DNA from: an uncultured Lachnospiraceae bacterium | Lineage (GTDB): Bacteria > Bacillota > Clostridia > Lachnospirales > Lachnospiraceae | Reading direction: 5' to 3' | Length of the DNA: 7,062 nt | Assembly: GCA_934376945.1 (NCBI GenBank) | Contig: CAKRPI010000100.1 | Location: forward strand, 1-7,062 | Shown here: positions 6,082 to 7,062 of the stretch, piece by piece | Layout: each line of letters begins with the position of its first letter | How positions within the stretch are numbered: position 1 is the stretch's first letter | Translations under genes and position numbers: made by a program | The notes under the pieces: generated by a model | Seen by the model: only the letters and a program-made list of their open reading frames with translations | Database searches by the model: none | Told to the model about the DNA's origin: nothing

Positions 6082-6890
6082 TGTGCCGGTCTCTCCGGTC
6101 TTATTTCCATTGTCTGTACCCGGCCTGCCTCCTTTTTCACAAAATGCTCCTGTATTTTCCCGGTTTCTGCCTTTCGCGACAGCTGTCTGTTTCTCTTTTC
6201 AAAACGATAGTATACCAATTCCTGCCGAAGTATATCTGCACGTCTTGAATTCATCGGAAACTGTTCCCCGTTTCGCATCATGCAGATTCTATTTTCCATA
6301 CTGCTCACAAAATCAAGATTTACAAGAATTCCTCTGTTAATCTTCAAAAACCTCCGCTCGCAGGAGAGCATCCGTTCCAGTTCCGAAAAAACAATACGCA
6401 CACGCTGTTTCTGATCAGTCTGTATCACACAATAATTGGCGTCTGATACAACAAACCGGAGCTCTGAAAGAATCACCGGAACCTGACTCCTGCCAGCTGA
6501 AAGTACCAGATAGCTTTGATCTTCTGTCTGAGTTTCCAAAAGATCTGCCAGCACCCGCTCAATTTGCAGCGCAGTAACCGGCTTCTCCAGATAATCATAT
6601 GCATGAACCTCAAATGCCTCTGCCCGATGATCCTCACTGATTGTCATAAAAATAATTTTACAATTTTTATCATATTTCCGAAGCATTCTGGCGGTATCAA
6701 TTCCATTCAGCTTCTCCATATAGATGTCCAGAAATACCGCCTGATACGTTCCAGAAGCTTTTAAAAAATCTTCGCCATCCGTAAATTCGTTACATACCAT
6801 CTCATACTTTCGCTTTTCTCCCCATTCCCGCAAAAGAGTGCAAAGCTTTGTCCGTTCGCTCTCATTATCATCTACAACCGCTATCTTCAC
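6057..6890 (-). CDS. LytTR-family response regulator with C-terminal extension
   Basis: The DNA-binding partner of the kinase. Residues 1-118 are a receiver domain with the acidic pair D7/D8, phospho-acceptor D55 (VFLDIY), conserved T83 and K103 (LEKP). A LytTR domain follows (about 125-229), with the typical FLKINRGILVNLDFV segment and the closing MNSRRADILRQELVYYRF. Such AgrA/VirR-like regulators usually end near 235-250 residues. This one continues with about 48 mostly basic residues of no recognised domain, running into the start of the kinase gene. The start is GTG at 6888-6890, preceded by GAGG 7 nt upstream. The gene sits 57 bp after the tRNA terminator. I see no convincing -35/-10 pair there, although an ACATC/GATGT palindrome is present. 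Confidence 0.93.
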   Translation of the reverse strand: MKIAVVDDNESERTKLCTLLREWGEKRKYEMVCNEFTDGEDFLKASGTYQAVFLDIYMEKLNGIDTARMLRKYDKNCKIIFMTISEDHRAEAFEVHAYDYLEKPVTALQIERVLADLLETQTEDQSYLVLSAGRSQVPVILSELRFVVSDANYCVIQTDQKQRVRIVFSELERMLSCERRFLKINRGILVNLDFVSSMENRICMMRNGEQFPMNSRRADILRQELVYYRFEKRNRQLSRKAETGKIQEHFVKKEAGRVQTMEIRPERPAQCLPGKRI

Positions 6891-6923
6891 ATGCTCACCT
6901 CACATTTTTCATAATCGCTGTTC

Positions 6924-6934
6924 ACATCTGATGT
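6924..6934. promoter_or_regulatory. Small palindrome upstream of the response regulator gene
   Basis: ACATCTGATGT is a perfect 11-bp inverted repeat (ACATC/GATGT) about 34 bp before the GTG start, within the only promoter-bearing gap of the two-component operon. It could be an operator. LytTR proteins usually bind direct repeats, so the link to this regulator is weak. Confidence 0.25.
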
Positions 6935-6947
6935 TATTTCGTAATAC

Positions 6948-6979
6948 AAAAAAAGAAGATCACCCATCATGATCTTCTT
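6948..6979 (-). terminator. Intrinsic terminator of the tRNA-Lys gene
   Basis: On the minus strand AAGAAGATCA (6970-6979) pairs perfectly with TGATCTTCTT (6953-6962) around a 7-nt loop, and the RNA then runs into a U-tract (A run at 6948-6954). It starts 9 bases after the mature tRNA 3' end, so it closes the tRNA transcript and isolates the two-component operon. Confidence 0.92.
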
Positions 6980-6987
6980 CTCTTCCA

Positions 6988-7060
6988 TGAGACACCCGGG
7001 ACTCGAACCCGGGACAACTTGATTAAAAGTCAAGTGCTCTACCACCTGAGCTAGTATCCC
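6988..7060 (-). tRNA. tRNA-Lys (anticodon UUU)
   Basis: A complete 73-nt cloverleaf is visible. The acceptor stem GGGATAC/GTGTCTC contains two G-U pairs and is followed by discriminator A73 at 6988. The D-arm begins TAGCTCAGG. The anticodon stem CTTGA/TCAAG encloses the loop CTTTTAA, with anticodon TTT at 7025-7027. The T-arm CCGGG-TTCGAGT-CCCGG is perfect. The anticodon reads AAA and AAG lysine codons. CCA is not encoded (TGG follows), so it must be added after transcription. Confidence 0.97.
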
Positions 7061-7062
7061 AT

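Noticed and set aside
6893..6947. Promoter for the two-component operon
   Set aside because: No -35/-10 pair with acceptable spacing could be found by eye. A promoter must exist or transcription must read through, but I cannot place it.

Overview
The window looks like chromosomal DNA of a low-to-moderate GC, Gram-positive anaerobe, most likely a gut Clostridia member of the Lachnospiraceae type. This is inferred from the strong AGGAG/GGAGG ribosome-binding sites, a tRNA-Lys gene without an encoded CCA, an AgrC-like/LytTR two-component pair and glycogen-type GH13 enzymes. No species can be named from the sequence alone. All six protein genes and the tRNA lie on the minus strand, so the biological reading direction is from base 7062 towards base 1.

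Layout in transcription order. (1) tRNA-Lys(UUU) at 6988-7060 is closed by a strong intrinsic terminator (6948-6979). (2) A two-component system follows: a LytTR response regulator (6057-6890, GTG start) overlapping an AgrC-like GHKL histidine kinase (4720-6081). No peptide-pheromone gene or AgrB-like processing gene is visible beside them. (3) The intergenic stretch 4469-4719 holds a 41-bp tandem duplication, a good promoter and a leader hairpin. (4) A secreted, very acidic protein of unknown function (3764-4468) is made of two tandem copies of a ~90-residue unit and has its own terminator (3641-3673). (5) A TetR-family regulator (2946-3524, GTG start) has a near-consensus promoter with a palindrome in the spacer, a likely autoregulatory operator. 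(6) A compact GH13 alpha-amylase-family enzyme (1463-2815) is preceded by a 23-bp tandem repeat array in which TATAAT hexamers recur every 23 bp. (7) A glycogen branching enzyme gene, glgB, runs off the left edge (1-1382, 460 codons present) and carries a Lys/Ala-rich N-terminal tail.

The tetR, GH13 and glgB genes are codirectional and I see no terminator between them, so they may form one alpha-glucan (glycogen or maltodextrin) transcription unit. The GH13 enzyme would cleave or trim alpha-glucans and GlgB would add alpha-1,6 branches. What the TetR protein senses is not shown. The two-component system and the secreted acidic protein are separate units by their promoters.

I see no CRISPR array, insertion sequence, phage gene or recognisable defence system. 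The least ordinary items are the TATAAT repeat array before the GH13 gene, the duplicated secreted acidic protein, the histone-like tail on GlgB and the 41-bp tandem repeat after the kinase gene.
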